DNA of 34,763 nt from Azohydromonas aeria (GCF_009760915.1 NZ_VIDQ01000078.1:1-34763); one strand, 5' to 3'; positions 1 through 8,614 are shown, counted from the stretch's first letter. A program made the numbers and translations. The notes: generated from the sequence alone by a model not told the origin.

Positions 1-693
1 TTCAGCCTCAACAACTCGATGCTGATCATCGCCGGCTCGCTGGTGGGCTCCTCGGGCGCGATCCTGAGCTACATCATGTGCAAGGCGATGAACCGCTCGT
101 TCTTCAACGTGATCCTGGGTGGCTTCGGCGGTGACGCGGCCGCGGCCACGCAAGGCAGCACCGAGCAGCGCAGCGTCAAGAGCGGCAGCGCCGACGACGC
201 GGCCTTCATCCTGGGCAATGCCGAGACGGTCGTGATCGTCCCGGGCTACGGCCTGGCCGTGGCGCGCGCGCAGCACGCGGTGAAGGAGCTGGCCGAGAAG
301 CTCACGCACAAGGGCATCACGGTGAAGTACGCCATCCACCCGGTGGCCGGGCGCATGCCGGGGCACATGAACGTGCTGCTGGCCGAGGCCGAGGTGCCTT
401 ACGACCAGGTCTTCGAGATGGAGGACATCAACGGCGAGTTCGGGCAGGCCGACGTGGCCATCATCCTGGGCGCCAACGACGTGGTGAACCCGGCAGCGCT
501 GCAAAAGGGCAGCCCGATCTACGGCATGCCGATCCTGGAGGCCTACAAGGCCAAGACCGTGATCGTGAACAAGCGAAGCATGGCCGCGGGCTACGCCGGC
601 CTGGACAACGAGCTGTTCTACATGGACAAGACCATGATGGTCTTCGGCGACGCCAAGAAGGTCGTGGAGGACATGGTCAAGGCCGTGGAGTGA
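1..693 (+). CDS. pntB: NAD(P) transhydrogenase subunit beta, 3' part (5' end outside window)
   Basis: This is the C-terminal part of the membrane-bound proton-translocating transhydrogenase, which transfers hydride between NADH and NADP+ using the proton gradient. The reading frame is open from base 1, so the gene begins upstream. The visible part starts in the last membrane segments (around SGAILSYIMCKAMNRS) and continues into the NADP(H)-binding domain III. Family signatures seen are VVIVPGYGLAVARAQ, HPVAGRMPGHMNVLLAEA, DINGEFGQADVAIILGAND and KRSMAAGYAGLDN. The TGA stop lies 46 nt before a strong terminator, which indicates that this is the end of a pnt operon; pntA is presumably upstream but is not seen. 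Identity is very secure. Confidence 0.97.
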   Translation, partial: FSLNNSMLIIAGSLVGSSGAILSYIMCKAMNRSFFNVILGGFGGDAAAATQGSTEQRSVKSGSADDAAFILGNAETVVIVPGYGLAVARAQHAVKELAEKLTHKGITVKYAIHPVAGRMPGHMNVLLAEAEVPYDQVFEMEDINGEFGQADVAIILGANDVVNPAALQKGSPIYGMPILEAYKAKTVIVNKRSMAAGYAGLDNELFYMDKTMMVFGDAKKVVEDMVKAVE

Positions 694-739
694 GCCGCTG
701 CCGGGGCGCCCTTCGCGGCGCCTTCCCCGGCACGCTGCG

Positions 740-765
740 GGCCGCCTTCGGGCGGCCTTTTTCTT
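740..765 (+). terminator. Rho-independent terminator after pntB
   Basis: A perfect 7-bp stem GGCCGCC/GGCGGCC closes a TTCG tetraloop (747-750) and is followed by TTTTTCTT. It lies 46 nt after the pntB stop and separates that operon from fadD. Confidence 0.9.
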
Positions 766-872
766 GCCGGCTGCAACTCCCCCTGAAGGGGGACGGAGCC
801 GCTATCGAATCCCCTCATGCTCCTCCTCGGGGGTGGCCCCAGAATGATCCGGACTCAGGAGCCCGTCGGCAC

Positions 873-2570
873 ATGGAAAAGATCTGGTTGAAGCAATACC
901 CCGAAGGGGTGCCGGCACAGGTGGACACTTCGGTGTACGCCTCGCTGGTGGCCTTGCTGGAGGAGGGTTTCGAGCGCCACCGCGCGCGTCCGGCCTGCAC
1001 CTTCATGGGCCGCAGTTTTACTTACGGCGAGATCGACGGCCTGTCCGCCGCCTTCGCCGCCTTCCTGCAGGCACAGGGCCTGGCCAAGGGCGACCGCGTG
1101 GCGATCATGCTGCCCAACACGCCGCAGTACCTGGTGGCCATTGCCGGGGTGCTGCGCGCGGGCTGCATCGTCGTCAACGTCAACCCGCTCTACACCCCGC
1201 GCGAGCTGGAGCACCAGCTGCGCGACGCCGGCGCCAAGGCCCTGCTGGTGCTGGAGAACTTCGCCGCCACGCTGCAGCAGGTGCTGGGCCAGCTGCCGCA
1301 GCTGCGCACCGTGGTGCTGGCGGCGCTGGGCGACCAGCTGGGCTTCTTCAAGGGCGCGCTGGTGAACCACGTGGTGCGCCGGGTCAAGAAGATGGTGCCG
1401 CCCTACTCGCTGCCCGGCGCCATCCGCTTCAACACCGCGCTGGCGCAGGGGCGCGCCGCGCCGCGGCGGCTCGTGGACATCGGCCCTGACGACATCGCGG
1501 TGCTGCAGTACACCGGGGGCACCACCGGCGTGAGCAAGGGCGCGGTGCTGCTGCATCGCAACCTGGTGGCCAACATCCTGCAGTCCGAGGCCTGGTACCG
1601 GCCGGCGCTGGGCCGCGTGCCGCAGGGCGAGCAGCTCGGCACCGTCTGCGCGCTGCCGATCTATCACATCTTCGGCTTCTCCACGATCGTGCTGCTGACC
1701 ATGCGCGTGGGCGGCTACAGCATCCTCATTCCCAACGCGCGCGACCTGCCCGCGCTGCTCAAGACGCTGTCGAAGCAGCGCTTTCACAGCTTCCCGGCGG
1801 TCAACACGCTCTTCAACGCGCTGGCCAACCACAAGGACTTCAGCAGCGTGGACTGGAGCCACCTGCGCATCTGCGTCGGCGGTGGCATGGCGGTGCAGCA
1901 GGCCACGGCCCGGCTCTGGCTGGAGAAGACGGGCTGCGCCATCGTCGAGGGCTACGGGCTGTCCGAGACCTCGCCCTCGGTGTCGTGCAACCCGGTGAAC
2001 AACACCGAGTTCAACGGCACCATCGGGCTGCCGCTGCCCGGCACCGAGCTGGCGCTGCTCGACGACGCCGGCAACCCCGTGCCGACGGGCCAGCCCGGCG
2101 AGATCGCCATCCGCGGCCCGCAGCTCATGGCCGGCTACTGGCAGCGCCCCGACGAGACCGCCAAGGCCATGACCGCCGACGGCTTCTTCCGCACCGGCGA
2201 CATCGGCACCATGGACGAGCGCGGCTACTTCCGCATCGTCGACCGCAAGAAGGACATGATCCTCGTCAGCGGCTTCAACGTGTACCCCAACGAGGTCGAG
2301 GACGTGCTCACGCAGCTGCCCGGCGTGCTGGAGTGCGCCGCCATCGGCGTGCCCGACGGCAAGGCCGGCGAGGCGGTGAAGGTCATCATCGTCAGGAAGG
2401 ACCCGGCCCTCACCGAGGACCAGGTGCGCGGCTACTGCGAGGCCAACCTCACCGGCTACAAGCGGCCCAAGGTGGTGGAGTTCCGCACCGACCTGCCCAA
2501 GTCGCCCGTGGGCAAGGTGCTGCGCCGCGAGCTGCGCGAGCAGCCGCAGCCCCAGAAGGTCGATTCCTGA
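873..2570 (+). CDS. fadD: Long-chain fatty acid--CoA ligase (acyl-CoA synthetase)
   Basis: This enzyme activates fatty acids with ATP and CoA to acyl-CoA, feeding beta-oxidation at the inner face of the cytoplasmic membrane. The 565-residue product has the usual FadD length. The adenylation P-loop YTGGTTGVSKGAVLLHRNL, the GYGLSETSP motif, the DGFFRTGDIG motif, the linker DRKKDMILVSGFNVYPNEVEDV and the C-terminal catalytic lysine in KSPVGKVLRREL are all present. The ATG at 873 (MEKIWLKQYP) is chosen because AGGAG at 857-861 precedes it and because conservation begins there; an in-frame GTG at 690 overlaps the end of pntB and would translate the terminator. rsmE follows after 48 nt in the same direction. 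Substrate chain length cannot be read from sequence. Confidence 0.95.
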   Translation: MEKIWLKQYPEGVPAQVDTSVYASLVALLEEGFERHRARPACTFMGRSFTYGEIDGLSAAFAAFLQAQGLAKGDRVAIMLPNTPQYLVAIAGVLRAGCIVVNVNPLYTPRELEHQLRDAGAKALLVLENFAATLQQVLGQLPQLRTVVLAALGDQLGFFKGALVNHVVRRVKKMVPPYSLPGAIRFNTALAQGRAAPRRLVDIGPDDIAVLQYTGGTTGVSKGAVLLHRNLVANILQSEAWYRPALGRVPQGEQLGTVCALPIYHIFGFSTIVLLTMRVGGYSILIPNARDLPALLKTLSKQRFHSFPAVNTLFNALANHKDFSSVDWSHLRICVGGGMAVQQATARLWLEKTGCAIVEGYGLSETSPSVSCNPVNNTEFNGTIGLPLPGTELALLDDAGNPVPTGQPGEIAIRGPQLMAGYWQRPDETAKAMTADGFFRTGDIGTMDERGYFRIVDRKKDMILVSGFNVYPNEVEDVLTQLPGVLECAAIGVPDGKAGEAVKVIIVRKDPALTEDQVRGYCEANLTGYKRPKVVEFRTDLPKSPVGKVLRRELREQPQPQKVDS

Positions 2571-2618
2571 CCCGACGCGCAGCCCGGGTCCGCGCGTTGC
2601 GGCACACTCCCGGCCGCA

Positions 2619-3377
2619 ATGAATCCCCGACTGCATGTGACGCCGGCCCTGGCCGCCGGCGCTGAATTCGACCTGCCCGAGGCGGCGGCGCGGCACGTCC
2701 AGGTGCTGCGGCTGCAGCCCGGCGCGGAACTCACCCTCTTCGACGGCCACGGCGGCCAGTGGCGCACCCAGGTGCTGCACATGGGCAAGCGCACGGTGAG
2801 CGTGCGCGTGCTGGAGCACGAGGCGCTGGAGCGCGAGCTGCCCATGGCCGTGACGCTGGCGCTGGGCGTGCCAGCCAACGACCGCATGGACACGCTGGTG
2901 GAAAAGGCCACCGAGCTCGGCGCCACCGCCATCCAGCCGCTGCTCATGGAGCGCTCGGTGCTGCGCCTGGCCGACGAGCGCGCCGCGCGCAAGGTGGCGC
3001 ACTGGCAGGCGGTGGCGGTGGCTGCATGCGAGCAGTGCGGCCGCAACCGCGTCCCCGCGCTGCAGCCCATGCGCACGCTGCACGAGTGGTTGCAGCTCAA
3101 TCCGACGCCCGCGCCCGCGCAGCGCCTGGTGCTGAGCCTGGGCCCGGACACGCTGCCGCTGGCACACGCCGTGGCGCAGCCCGCGGCCCAGCCGGTGACG
3201 CTGCTCAGCGGCCCCGAAGGAGGCCTGTCGCCGGTGGAGGAAGCCACCGTGCGCGACCATGGCTTCCAGCCGGTGACGCTGGGCAACCGGGTGCTGCGCG
3301 CGGACACCGCGCCGCTGGCGGCCCTGTCCTGGCTGGGCGTGGCGGCGATCGCCGCTGCCGGCCTGGCCTTGCTGTAG
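2619..3377 (+). CDS. rsmE: 16S rRNA (uracil(1498)-N(3))-methyltransferase
   Basis: RsmE methylates N3 of U1498 in 16S rRNA on the assembled small subunit. The 252-residue protein has the family's two-part layout: an N-terminal PUA-like RNA-binding domain (HVTPALAAGAEFDLPEAAARHVQVLRL region) and a C-terminal SPOUT knot with LLSGPEGGLSPVEE and LGNRVLRADTAPLAAL, which form the SAM pocket. The ATG at 2619 gives the typical N-terminus MNPRLHV. It lies 48 nt after fadD. A CACACT hexamer at 2603-2608 could act as a weak -10 for a very short leader, but read-through from fadD is equally possible. It converges on the rlmL-type gene. Confidence 0.95.
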   Translation: MNPRLHVTPALAAGAEFDLPEAAARHVQVLRLQPGAELTLFDGHGGQWRTQVLHMGKRTVSVRVLEHEALERELPMAVTLALGVPANDRMDTLVEKATELGATAIQPLLMERSVLRLADERAARKVAHWQAVAVAACEQCGRNRVPALQPMRTLHEWLQLNPTPAPAQRLVLSLGPDTLPLAHAVAQPAAQPVTLLSGPEGGLSPVEEATVRDHGFQPVTLGNRVLRADTAPLAALSWLGVAAIAAAGLALL

Positions 3378-3423
3378 GCGGTGCCGCGAGCGGGCCGCCT
3401 GCCCGTGAAACCGCTCCAGTGAC

Positions 3424-4662
3424 CTATTCGGCGTCGCCCGGCGCGGCCTCGCGCCGCGCCGACCCCGCCACGAGGTCGAAGCGGAACAGCCGGCACTCGA
3501 TCGGGCCGTTCCACATCGGCACGCGGCGGCTTTCCTTCAGCCGCATCAGCGAGGGCAGCTTCATGTCGGGCGTCAGCACCCACGCCGTCCAGCCGGCGTA
3601 GTGGCGCTTCCAGTGCGCGGCCAGCCCGGAGAAGAAGGCCGACGAGCTGCCGCCGCCCTCGAAGCTCTCGCGCGCCGCGGCCGGCGCCTGGCCCTGGCCC
3701 TTGGGCGCCAGGCGCTCGCCGTAGGGCGGATTCAGCATCAGCACGCCCGCGTCGGCCGGTGCCGGGCGCTGCAGCGCGTCGGCAGTCTTGAACCGGATGG
3801 CGTGCGCCACGCCCGCGCGCTCGGCGTTGCGGGTGGCGAAGTCGGTCATGCGGAAGGCCACGTCGCCGGCGAACACCTCCACTTCGGGCGCGTGCGCCGC
3901 GGCGCGCGCGGCCTGCTGCAGCTCGCGCCACTGCGGCAGCAGCGACCGGAACGGCCCCAACCGCTCGAAGGCGAAGCGGCGCTGCAGCCCCGGCGCGATG
4001 CCGCAGGCCAGCTGCGCCGCCTCGATGGCGATGGTGCCGGCGCCGCAGCAGGGGTCGAGCAGCGGGGCGTCCCCGGCGCGCCCCTGCCAGCCGGCGGCGG
4101 CGAGCATGGCCGCGGCCAGCGTCTCCTTCAGCGGCGCCTCGCCCTGCACCTCGCGCCAGCCGCGCTTGAAGAGGGCCTCGCCGGAGAGGTCCACGTAGAG
4201 CATGGCCTGCTCGGGGCCGGCGTGCAGCGCCAGCGGCAGGTCGGGGAACCGGGTGTCCACGCTGGGCCGCTCGCCTGCGACCTCGCGCAGCACGTCGCAC
4301 ACGGCGTCCTTGATGCGCAGGTTGGCGAAGTTGAGGCTCCTCAGCGGCGAGCGCTGCGCGGTGCTGTCCACGCGCAGCGTCTGCCGCGGCGTGATCCAGT
4401 CGTCCCAGGGCACGCGCCGCGCCAGGTCGTAGAGGTCGTGCTCGTCGCGGTACGGGCCCCAGGCCAGCTCCAGCAGCACGCGCTGCGCCAGGCGGCTGTG
4501 CAGGTTGAGCTGCATGGCGCAGCGCAGGTCGCCGTGCACGCGCACGCCGCCGCGCAGCGGCTCGATGTCGTGCGGCTCCAGCGCGGTGATGCGCGCCACC
4601 TCGTCGGCCAGCAGCGGCTCCACGCCGGCGGCGCAGGGCAGGAAGAGAACAGCTTGAGTCAC
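3424..4662 (-). CDS. rlmL: THUMP-domain class I SAM-dependent RNA methyltransferase (RlmL type)
   Basis: Predicted 23S rRNA guanine-N2 methyltransferase corresponding to the N-terminal half of the E. coli RlmKL fusion. The product is about 412 residues. A THUMP RNA-binding region (about residues 40-160) is followed by a Rossmann methyltransferase with SAM motif LLDPCCGAGT (201-210) and the base-flipping/catalytic NPPYGERL (311-318). The GTG at 4662 (VTQAVLFLPCAAGVEPL) is chosen because family similarity begins there and the upstream in-frame ATG at 4767 would translate an inverted REP pair; no clear ribosome site is seen. It lies downstream of rpoN on the same strand but is probably a separate unit given the REP pair between them. 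The fused RlmK half of E. coli is absent. Confidence 0.88.
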   Translation of the reverse strand: MTQAVLFLPCAAGVEPLLADEVARITALEPHDIEPLRGGVRVHGDLRCAMQLNLHSRLAQRVLLELAWGPYRDEHDLYDLARRVPWDDWITPRQTLRVDSTAQRSPLRSLNFANLRIKDAVCDVLREVAGERPSVDTRFPDLPLALHAGPEQAMLYVDLSGEALFKRGWREVQGEAPLKETLAAAMLAAAGWQGRAGDAPLLDPCCGAGTIAIEAAQLACGIAPGLQRRFAFERLGPFRSLLPQWRELQQAARAAAHAPEVEVFAGDVAFRMTDFATRNAERAGVAHAIRFKTADALQRPAPADAGVLMLNPPYGERLAPKGQGQAPAAARESFEGGGSSSAFFSGLAAHWKRHYAGWTAWVLTPDMKLPSLMRLKESRRVPMWNGPIECRLFRFDLVAGSARREAAPGDAE

Positions 4663-4692
4663 GGAATTTCGGGTCTGGGCCCGCGGAAGAAT

Positions 4693-4789
4693 CCGTTCGT
4701 CCTGAGGTATCGAAGGATGAACGGCCCTGGCCGGGAGGCCGCCATCGCGGCCTCGCCGGCTTCGCACTTCGATACCTCAGTGCGAACGG
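4693..4789. repeat. Inverted pair of REP-like elements (BIME-type)
   Basis: Left unit at 4693-4724 starts CCGTTCGTCCTGAG, has the core TGAGGTATCGAAG and ends ATGAACGG, so it is itself a hairpin. An inverted copy at 4768-4789 reads CTTCGATACCTCAG then TGCGAACGG. The 13-14 bp core is a perfect inverted match. The layout resembles the CCGTTCG...CGAACGG REP family frequent between genes in beta- and gammaproteobacteria. It fills the rpoN-rlmL gap. Confidence 0.75.
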
Positions 4790-4822
4790 TTCATGTCACG
4801 GGCAAATGGTTCGCCATCGGGC

Positions 4823-6349
4823 TCACAGCTCTTTGCGCAGGTTGGCCGGCGCGATCTTGAGCGCCTCGCGGTACTTGGCCACCGTGCGGCGCGCCACCTG
4901 GATGCCCTGCTCCTCCAGCATGGCGCTGAGCTGGCTGTCCGACAGCGGCTTGCGGGTGTCCTCCGCGCCGATGAACTGCTTGATCAGCGCCCGCACCGCG
5001 GTGCTGGAGGCGTTGCCGCCGGCGTCGGTGTTGAGGGAGGACCCGAAGAAGTACTTCAGCTCGAAGGTGCCGTAGGGCGTGGCCATGTACTTGGCCGTGG
5101 TCACGCGCGAAATGGTGGACTCGTGCAGGCCGAGCTCGTCGGCGATCTCGCGCAGCACCAGCGGCTTCATGGCGATCTCGCCGTGGGTGAAGAAGGCCTT
5201 TTGCCGCTCCACGATGGCGGTGGACACGCGCAGGATGGTGTCGAAGCGCTGCAGGATGTTCTTCATGAACCAGCGCGCCTCCTGCAGCCGCGCCGACAGC
5301 CCCGAGGCCGAGCCGTTGCGCTGGCCGCGGATGGCCTGCGCGTACAGGTCGTTGATGCGCAGCTTGGGCATCACGTCCGGATTGAGCACCACCTTCCAGC
5401 CGCGGCCGGCCTTCTGCACGATCACGTCGGGCACGACGATGTTGGCCTCGGCGCGCGTGAAGGGCCGCCCGGGCTTGGGCTCGCAGCCGCGGATGAGCGC
5501 CTGCGCCGCCTTGAAGGTGTCCTCGTCGCAATGCGTGAGCGTCATGAGCCGGCGCACGTCGCGCCGCGCCAGCAGCTCCAGGTGCTCGCGGCACACGGCC
5601 AGCGCCACCTCCAGCGCACGGCACGCCGGCTGGCCCCGCAGCTGCAGCACCAGGCACTCGGAGAGGCTGCGCGCGCCCACGCCGGTGGGCTCCATGCTCT
5701 GCAGCCAGCGCAGCGCGCACTGCAGCCGCTCCAGCAGGTCCTCGCGCGCCAGCAGCGCCTCCTCGTCCTCGCCGGGCACGAGCAGCGCGGCGATGTCCTC
5801 CAGCGGGTCGGCCAGGTAGCCGTCGTCGTCGAGCGACTCGATGAGCACGTGCACCGCGGCGGCGTCCTCGGCCGACAGCCGCATGCCCAGCAGCTGCGCG
5901 CGCAGGTGCTCCTGCAGCGAGATGCCGCCGCCGCCGCGCTCCTGCGGCTCGAAATCGTCGTCGCCGCTACTGCCGGCCGAGGCCGCGGGCGTCTCGCGGA
6001 TGCCGTCGAAGTCGTCGCGCTCGGTACCGTTCTCCCAGTCCTCGCGCTCGGTGGCGCCGAACTCGGCGCTGTCCACGCCCTTGACGTCGCCGTCGTCACG
6101 GCCGTCGGTGTCGTCACGCTCGGCGGTGCCGTCGCCGGCGCTGCGCTCGGGGGCGCTGGCGCGGTCGAGGCTCTGCTCGTAGCTGGGCACGCCTTCGTCG
6201 TCGGCTTCCAGGAAGGGGTTCTGCTCGAGCATCTGCTCGACCTCCTGGTGCAGCTCCAGCGTCGAGAGCTGCAGCAGCCGGATCGACTGTTGCAGCTGCG
6301 GTGTCAGCGCCAGGTGCTGCGACAGCCGGACTTGCAAGGACGGTTTCAT
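4823..6349 (-). CDS. rpoN: RNA polymerase sigma-54 factor
   Basis: Sigma-54 directs core RNA polymerase to -24/-12 promoters and needs AAA+ activators to open them. At 508 residues it has normal length. The N-terminal glutamine-rich region I (MKPSLQVRLSQHLALTPQLQQSIRLLQLST), a long acidic region II (about residues 50-150), the core-binding domain, an HTH and the C-terminal RpoN box ARRTVAKYRE are all present. The ATG at 6349 is preceded by GGGGAAG at good spacing. It follows lptB after 31 nt in the order lptA-lptB-rpoN known from many proteobacteria. The hpf gene often found next is missing; an inverted REP pair and an RNA methyltransferase gene follow instead. Confidence 0.97.
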   Translation of the reverse strand: MKPSLQVRLSQHLALTPQLQQSIRLLQLSTLELHQEVEQMLEQNPFLEADDEGVPSYEQSLDRASAPERSAGDGTAERDDTDGRDDGDVKGVDSAEFGATEREDWENGTERDDFDGIRETPAASAGSSGDDDFEPQERGGGGISLQEHLRAQLLGMRLSAEDAAAVHVLIESLDDDGYLADPLEDIAALLVPGEDEEALLAREDLLERLQCALRWLQSMEPTGVGARSLSECLVLQLRGQPACRALEVALAVCREHLELLARRDVRRLMTLTHCDEDTFKAAQALIRGCEPKPGRPFTRAEANIVVPDVIVQKAGRGWKVVLNPDVMPKLRINDLYAQAIRGQRNGSASGLSARLQEARWFMKNILQRFDTILRVSTAIVERQKAFFTHGEIAMKPLVLREIADELGLHESTISRVTTAKYMATPYGTFELKYFFGSSLNTDAGGNASSTAVRALIKQFIGAEDTRKPLSDSQLSAMLEEQGIQVARRTVAKYREALKIAPANLRKEL

Positions 6350-6380
6350 GACTTCCCCAACTGCTTCGTGTTCGGTGCGC

Positions 6381-7163
6381 TCACATGCGGAAATGCTCGC
6401 CGAGGTAGACCTTGCGCACGTCGGCGTTGTCGACGATCTCCAGCGGCGTGCCCTCGGCCAGCACCCGCCCCTCGCTGATGATGTAGGCGCGGTCGCAGAT
6501 TCCCAGCGTCTCGCGCACGTTGTGGTCCGTGATCAGCACGCCGATGCCGCGTGCCTTGAGGAAGCCGATGATTCGCTGGATCTCGATCACGGCGATCGGG
6601 TCCACGCCGGCGAAGGGCTCGTCGAGCAGGATGAAGCGCGGCTGCGTGGCCAGCGCGCGCGCGATCTCCACGCGCCGGCGCTCGCCGCCCGAGAGCGCCA
6701 GCGCCGGGCTGTGGCGCAGCTTCTCGATGCCCAGCTCGCCCAGCAGCTCCTGCAGCATCGACTCGATGCGCGACGCCGGCAGCGGCCGGCCGTCGGCGTC
6801 GAACTGCAGCTCCAGCACCGCGCGCACGTTCTCCTCCACCGACAGCTTGCGAAAGATCGACGCCTCCTGCGGCAGGTACGACAGCCCCATGCGCGAGCGC
6901 TGGTGGATGGGGCGCTGCTGCACCTCCTGCCCGTCGATGAGGATGCGCCCGGCATCGGCGCGCACCAGGCCCACCACCATGTAGAAGGTCGTGGTCTTGC
7001 CAGCGCCGTTGGGGCCCAGCAGCCCGACCACCTCGCCCGCGCCCACGGCCAGGTGCACTTCCTTGACCACCAGGCGCGCGCCGTAGCGCTTCTGCAGCCC
7101 GTGCGCTTCGAGCCGGCTGCCTTCGGACAGCGGCTGCGCGGCGGCGTTGACGGCGGCGTTCAT
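6381..7163 (-). CDS. lptB: LPS export ABC transporter ATP-binding protein
   Basis: LptB is the cytoplasmic ATPase that, with LptF/LptG, extracts LPS from the inner membrane and pushes it along the LptC-LptA bridge. The 260-residue product shows Walker A GPNGAGKTT, signature LSGGERRR, Walker B FILLDEPFAGVDP and the switch histidine in VLITDHNVRETL. The start ATG overlaps the lptA stop by 4 nt (ATGA), so translation is probably coupled. The N-terminus carries about 12 extra residues (MNAAVNAAAQPL) compared with compact LptBs. It sits between lptA and rpoN. lptC is not here but about 18 kb away with kdsC. Confidence 0.96.
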   Translation of the reverse strand: MNAAVNAAAQPLSEGSRLEAHGLQKRYGARLVVKEVHLAVGAGEVVGLLGPNGAGKTTTFYMVVGLVRADAGRILIDGQEVQQRPIHQRSRMGLSYLPQEASIFRKLSVEENVRAVLELQFDADGRPLPASRIESMLQELLGELGIEKLRHSPALALSGGERRRVEIARALATQPRFILLDEPFAGVDPIAVIEIQRIIGFLKARGIGVLITDHNVRETLGICDRAYIISEGRVLAEGTPLEIVDNADVRKVYLGEHFRM

Positions 7164-7732
7164 CGCCGCGGAGCGCCGGAGGCGGGGCTGGAGGCGGCGT
7201 CCGGCGACGGCGGCGGCGTGAGCACGGCGCGCACGCGCCCGCCCCGGGCCGGGTCGCCCGCGACGCTGAAGAGCTCGTTGCGGTTGTCGTAGGTGATGAG
7301 GTTGCCGGTGACCTCGTCGGCCACCGCGCTGCCGCGCAGGCGCAGCGCGCGGGCGTTGCCGATGAGCTTGAGGTAGTCGCTGCGGCTGTCGTACTCGATG
7401 CGGTCGGCCCGGCCCTCGATGTACTCGTCCAGGCCCTCGCGCTTCTGGCGGAAGGTGGCCTGCTGCCCGGCCGTGCCGGTGGCCACGGCGGTGCGGTGGC
7501 CCTCGCCCACGTCGTGCACCTCCATGTGTTCGGAGCGGATGCGCATGGTGCCCTGCGTCACCACCACGTTGCCGTTGAAGACCACCACCTTCTTCTGCAT
7601 GTCCACCGTGCCGGGCTTGTCGGCTTCGATGACCAGCGGTTGGTTGCGGTCGGCCCTGTCGGCCAGGACGGCGCCACCGGACAAGGCCAGGGCGGCGCTC
7701 AAACAGAGGATGCGAAGGCGGTGTGGGCTCAT
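7160..7732 (-). CDS. lptA: Periplasmic LPS transport protein LptA
   Basis: LptA forms the periplasmic beta-jellyroll bridge that carries LPS to LptD/E at the outer membrane. The 190-residue product has a signal peptide (MSPHRLRILCLSAALALSGGAVLA) and an OstA/LptA domain beginning NQPLVIEADKPGTVDMQKK and continuing through VFNGNVVVTQGTMRIRSE. The C-terminal tail rich in proline and alanine (PPPSPDAASSPASG) is probably disordered. The ATG at 7732 is chosen over in-frame starts at 7765 (GTG) and 7756 (ATG) because a TAGAAT -10 at 7755-7760 puts transcription start near 7748, downstream of both. Its stop overlaps the lptB start. Confidence 0.93.
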   Translation of the reverse strand: MSPHRLRILCLSAALALSGGAVLADRADRNQPLVIEADKPGTVDMQKKVVVFNGNVVVTQGTMRIRSEHMEVHDVGEGHRTAVATGTAGQQATFRQKREGLDEYIEGRADRIEYDSRSDYLKLIGNARALRLRGSAVADEVTGNLITYDNRNELFSVAGDPARGGRVRAVLTPPPSPDAASSPASGAPRR

Positions 7733-7754
7733 AAGGGCATGAAACTTGCAGGCC

Positions 7755-7760
7755 ATTCTA
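7755..7760 (-). promoter_or_regulatory. Putative -10 element of lptA-lptB-rpoN
   Basis: TAGAAT read on the minus strand. Taking its last base as -7 puts +1 at about 7748 and gives a 16-nt leader. No convincing -35 hexamer is seen 16-18 bp upstream. It decides the lptA start because the upstream candidate codons lie at or before the element. Confidence 0.5.
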
Positions 7761-7884
7761 GCCACAGTTCATGCCCTGCGCGGCGCTGTCGCACGCCGCA
7801 GTCGGGAAAGGCCACGGCAAGGGAACCGCGGCGCCGGGTGGACCCGGCAGGGGCCGCCGCGCCGGCGGCGGCGGCCGGTCGGCC

Positions 7885-8526
7885 TCAGCCGCTCTTGCGC
7901 GCCAGATTGATGAGGTACTCGGTGGCCGCGAGCGCGCGCTCGTTGGAGCCGGCCAGCGCGCCGGAAGTGAAGTAGCGGCCCTGCACGCCCAGCGAGGGCA
8001 CGCCGTCGATCTTGTAGGCGTCGGTCAGGGCCTTGGCCTGGCGCACCTTGGTGGCGACGCCGAAGGACTTGAAGGCCTCGGTGAACTTGGCGCCGTCCAG
8101 GCTGTTCTCGGTGGCGAAGGCGACGATGTCGGCCTCCTTGTCCAGGCGGCGGCGCTGCTGGTGCATGGCGTTGAAAACCTTGCGGTGCAGCGTCTCGACC
8201 TGCTGCATCGCCTCCAGCGTGTAGAACAGCCGCGCGTGGGTCTCGTGCATCGCGGTGAAGCCCACGGGCACGCGGCGGAAGGCGACGTAGTCGGGCACCT
8301 TCTTGCTCCATGCGTCGAGCTGCGGCTCGAAGGCGAAGCAGTGCGGGCAGCCGTACCAGAAGAACTCGACCACCTCGACCTTGCCCGGCGCACTGGTGGG
8401 CGCCGGGGTGGCCAGCTTCACGAAGTCCTTGCCCTCGACGAAGCCGCCCTGCGCCCGGACAGCGGGTGCCGCGCCCAGGGACAGCGCGGCGGCGGCCGCA
8501 GCGCAGGTGAATTCACGACGTTTCAT
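7885..8526 (-). CDS. dsbA: Thiol:disulfide interchange protein DsbA
   Basis: Periplasmic oxidase that introduces disulfides into exported proteins and is recharged by DsbB. The 213-residue precursor has a signal peptide (MKRREFTCAAAAAALSLGAAP, likely cut after VRA), a thioredoxin fold with inserted helical domain, the active site CPHC in FFWYGCPHCFAFEP, and the cis-proline loop GVPSLGVQGRYF. KRREF resembles a twin-arginine motif (RRxF), whereas E. coli DsbA uses an SRP/Sec signal; this is an observation, not proof of Tat export. The ATG at 8526 has AAGGAAC as ribosome site. It follows the SPOR gene by 88 nt and is probably the last gene of an argS-SPOR-dsbA operon. A GC-rich palindromic stretch without a T-run follows its stop. 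Confidence 0.95.
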   Translation of the reverse strand: MKRREFTCAAAAAALSLGAAPAVRAQGGFVEGKDFVKLATPAPTSAPGKVEVVEFFWYGCPHCFAFEPQLDAWSKKVPDYVAFRRVPVGFTAMHETHARLFYTLEAMQQVETLHRKVFNAMHQQRRRLDKEADIVAFATENSLDGAKFTEAFKSFGVATKVRQAKALTDAYKIDGVPSLGVQGRYFTSGALAGSNERALAATEYLINLARKSG

Positions 8527-8614
8527 GGTTCCAGTTCCTTGGCAATCAGGGCTGCCGCGGCCGGGGGAGGCGGCCCGCCGCGGCGATTCAGGGGATGTGT
8601 CTTGTCTCCGGCGC

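Noticed and set aside
779..792. Hairpin CCCCC-TGAA-GGGGG between pntB and fadD
   Set aside because: Could be a second terminator or part of an intergenic repeat, but it has no T-run and I cannot confirm further copies in the window.
855..3260. A minus-strand frame of 801 codons antisense to fadD and rsmE
   Set aside because: Low-complexity composition (His, Gln, Arg, Ala) and complete overlap with two well-identified genes; typical GC-driven shadow frame.
7800..7884. GC-rich palindromic stretch after dsbA as a terminator
   Set aside because: A stem GGCCGCCGC-type can be drawn but no T-run follows, so rho-independent termination is unsupported.
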